From Chitinophagaceae bacterium (GTDB lineage Bacteria > Bacteroidota > Bacteroidia > Chitinophagales > Chitinophagaceae): a DNA stretch of 32,823 bases. The stretch spans positions 1 through 32,823 of the forward strand of contig JAJTFY010000006.1 in NCBI GenBank assembly GCA_021299175.1. The letters are read 5' to 3'. Under the pieces are notes generated by a model, which saw only the letters and a program-made list of their open reading frames with translations, ran no database searches and was not told the DNA's origin. The translations under genes were made by a program, and so were the position numbers. Below are positions 32,210 through 32,823 of this stretch, piece by piece (the stretch's first letter is position 1; each line of letters opens with the position of its first letter).

Positions 32210-32823
32210 TTATTTTCTGATCTCTGCGAGCAGGGTTTTTTCAATATTGCTGGTGATCTTGGCCATCATCTTGTCAATTTCCTCATCTTTCATGGTCTTG
32301 CTGTCGTCTAGGAAAGTGAAATTCATGGCAAGAGACTGCTTGTCCTTTCCCAGTTTTTCACTTTTGAATACATCGAACAACCTGTAGTTCCTGAGTTGAG
32401 GAATGGAAAGGGCATTCAATAGTTTTTCAATATCACCATAAGTTACATTTTTATCTGCAACAAATGATAGGTCTCGCTGTACGGAGGGGAATTTTGAAAT
32501 CTCCTTGTATCGGATGGTATTTTTTTCACCGGCCTTCAGCCAGTTTGACCAATGGATGTCTGCGAACCAGACAGGCACACGGATATCAAACTTCTTCAAC
32601 ATCTCCGCAGATGGTTTTCCAATAGTCACTGCTTTCAGTTTACCGGCATAGCCAGTAAGGGCATATTCAAACCTGTTCGAGGATTCAACATCAAATTTTA
32701 TTTTATCGATGCCAGATTGTACTTGCAAAGATTTGATCACCCCTTTCAGGTAGAAAAGATCGGCTTCTTCGGCAGGCTTGTTCCATGAATCCTCATTGAT
32801 TTTTCCTGCAGTAAACAATGCCA
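32210..32823 (-). CDS. pheT: Phenylalanyl-tRNA synthetase beta subunit, C-terminal part (N-terminus outside window)
   Basis: The frame is open past the window edge (the TTG at 32818 is an internal Leu codon), so this is the last 204 or so residues of an approximately 800-residue subunit. Visible are the end of the catalytic-like core (LFTAGKINEDSWNKPAEE, FYLKGVIKSL) and the ferredoxin-fold anticodon-binding domain (ISKFPSVQRDLSFVADKNVTYGDI, LRNYRLFDVF, LAMNFTFLDDSKTMKDEEID). Two bases separate it from the coiled-coil gene, so these are co-transcribed. Confidence 0.94.
   Translation of the reverse strand, partial: ALFTAGKINEDSWNKPAEEADLFYLKGVIKSLQVQSGIDKIKFDVESSNRFEYALTGYAGKLKAVTIGKPSAEMLKKFDIRVPVWFADIHWSNWLKAGEKNTIRYKEISKFPSVQRDLSFVADKNVTYGDIEKLLNALSIPQLRNYRLFDVFKSEKLGKDKQSLAMNFTFLDDSKTMKDEEIDKMMAKITSNIEKTLLAEIRK

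Noticed and set aside
1-32823. Mobile element, prophage, integrase or defence island
   Set aside because: All sizeable frames are core genes or their shadows; no transposase, recombinase, toxin-antitoxin or restriction gene was seen.

Overview
The window reads as chromosomal core genome of a Bacteroidota bacterium, most likely Chitinophagaceae or a close relative (the family placement is inference). The evidence is the gene content (LpxC-FabZ fusion, RNase Y, DUF4293, sortilin/VPS10-type Asp-box protein, Rel-type (p)ppGpp enzyme), the lack of Shine-Dalgarno sequences, and repeated TAnnTTTG -7 boxes, which are the Bacteroidota promoter type. No phage, transposase, integrase, CRISPR or rRNA was seen. 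The window is gene-dense and cut at both ends: kup lacks its 5' end and pheT its N-terminal part.

Layout. 1-2689 (+): 3' part of a Kup potassium transporter overlapping a Gfo/Idh/MocA oxidoreductase. 2709-2785: two hairpins between converging units. 2801-6508 (-): a secreted Asp-box/VPS10 protein and a LolA-like lipoprotein-sorting protein. 6640-8310 (+): adenine deaminase. 8311-8646: heptamer GGGAYRA arrays starting at the stop codons of both converging genes, with a terminator between them. 8647-15673 (-): HD phosphohydrolase, lpxD, lpxC-fabZ, lpxA, an unusual ABC ATPase, glyA and a DUF4293 membrane protein, i.e. a lipid A biosynthesis cluster with companions. 15893-17795 (+): a small conserved unknown, a PhnP-like metallo-beta-lactamase-fold hydrolase and a membrane-anchored helix-hairpin-helix protein. 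17785-22221 (-): tRNA-Leu(UAG), trigger factor, two tandem clpP genes, clpX and a 58-codon gene, a protein quality-control block. 22333-26402 (+): rel/spoT, purA and a very acidic disordered protein. 26404-32823 (-): pheT (partial), a coiled-coil protein, zapA, rny, rplS, tatA, gatA and a lytic transglycosylase, with one small plus-strand gene (31663-31917) inserted.

The genes form coherent modules: first committed steps of lipid A plus fatty-acid dehydration; chaperone plus ClpXP; stringent response plus AMP synthesis; translation/RNA decay (pheT, rny, rplS, gatA); division (ZapA and a ZapB-like coiled coil). No complete new defence or metabolic system is visible. The items most worth a second look are the stop-codon-anchored heptamer arrays, the ABC ATPase without a Q-loop Gln or switch His, the free-standing T9SS-tail-like small protein, the tandem ClpPs, the unlisted-size gene behind clpX, and probable leaderless starts.
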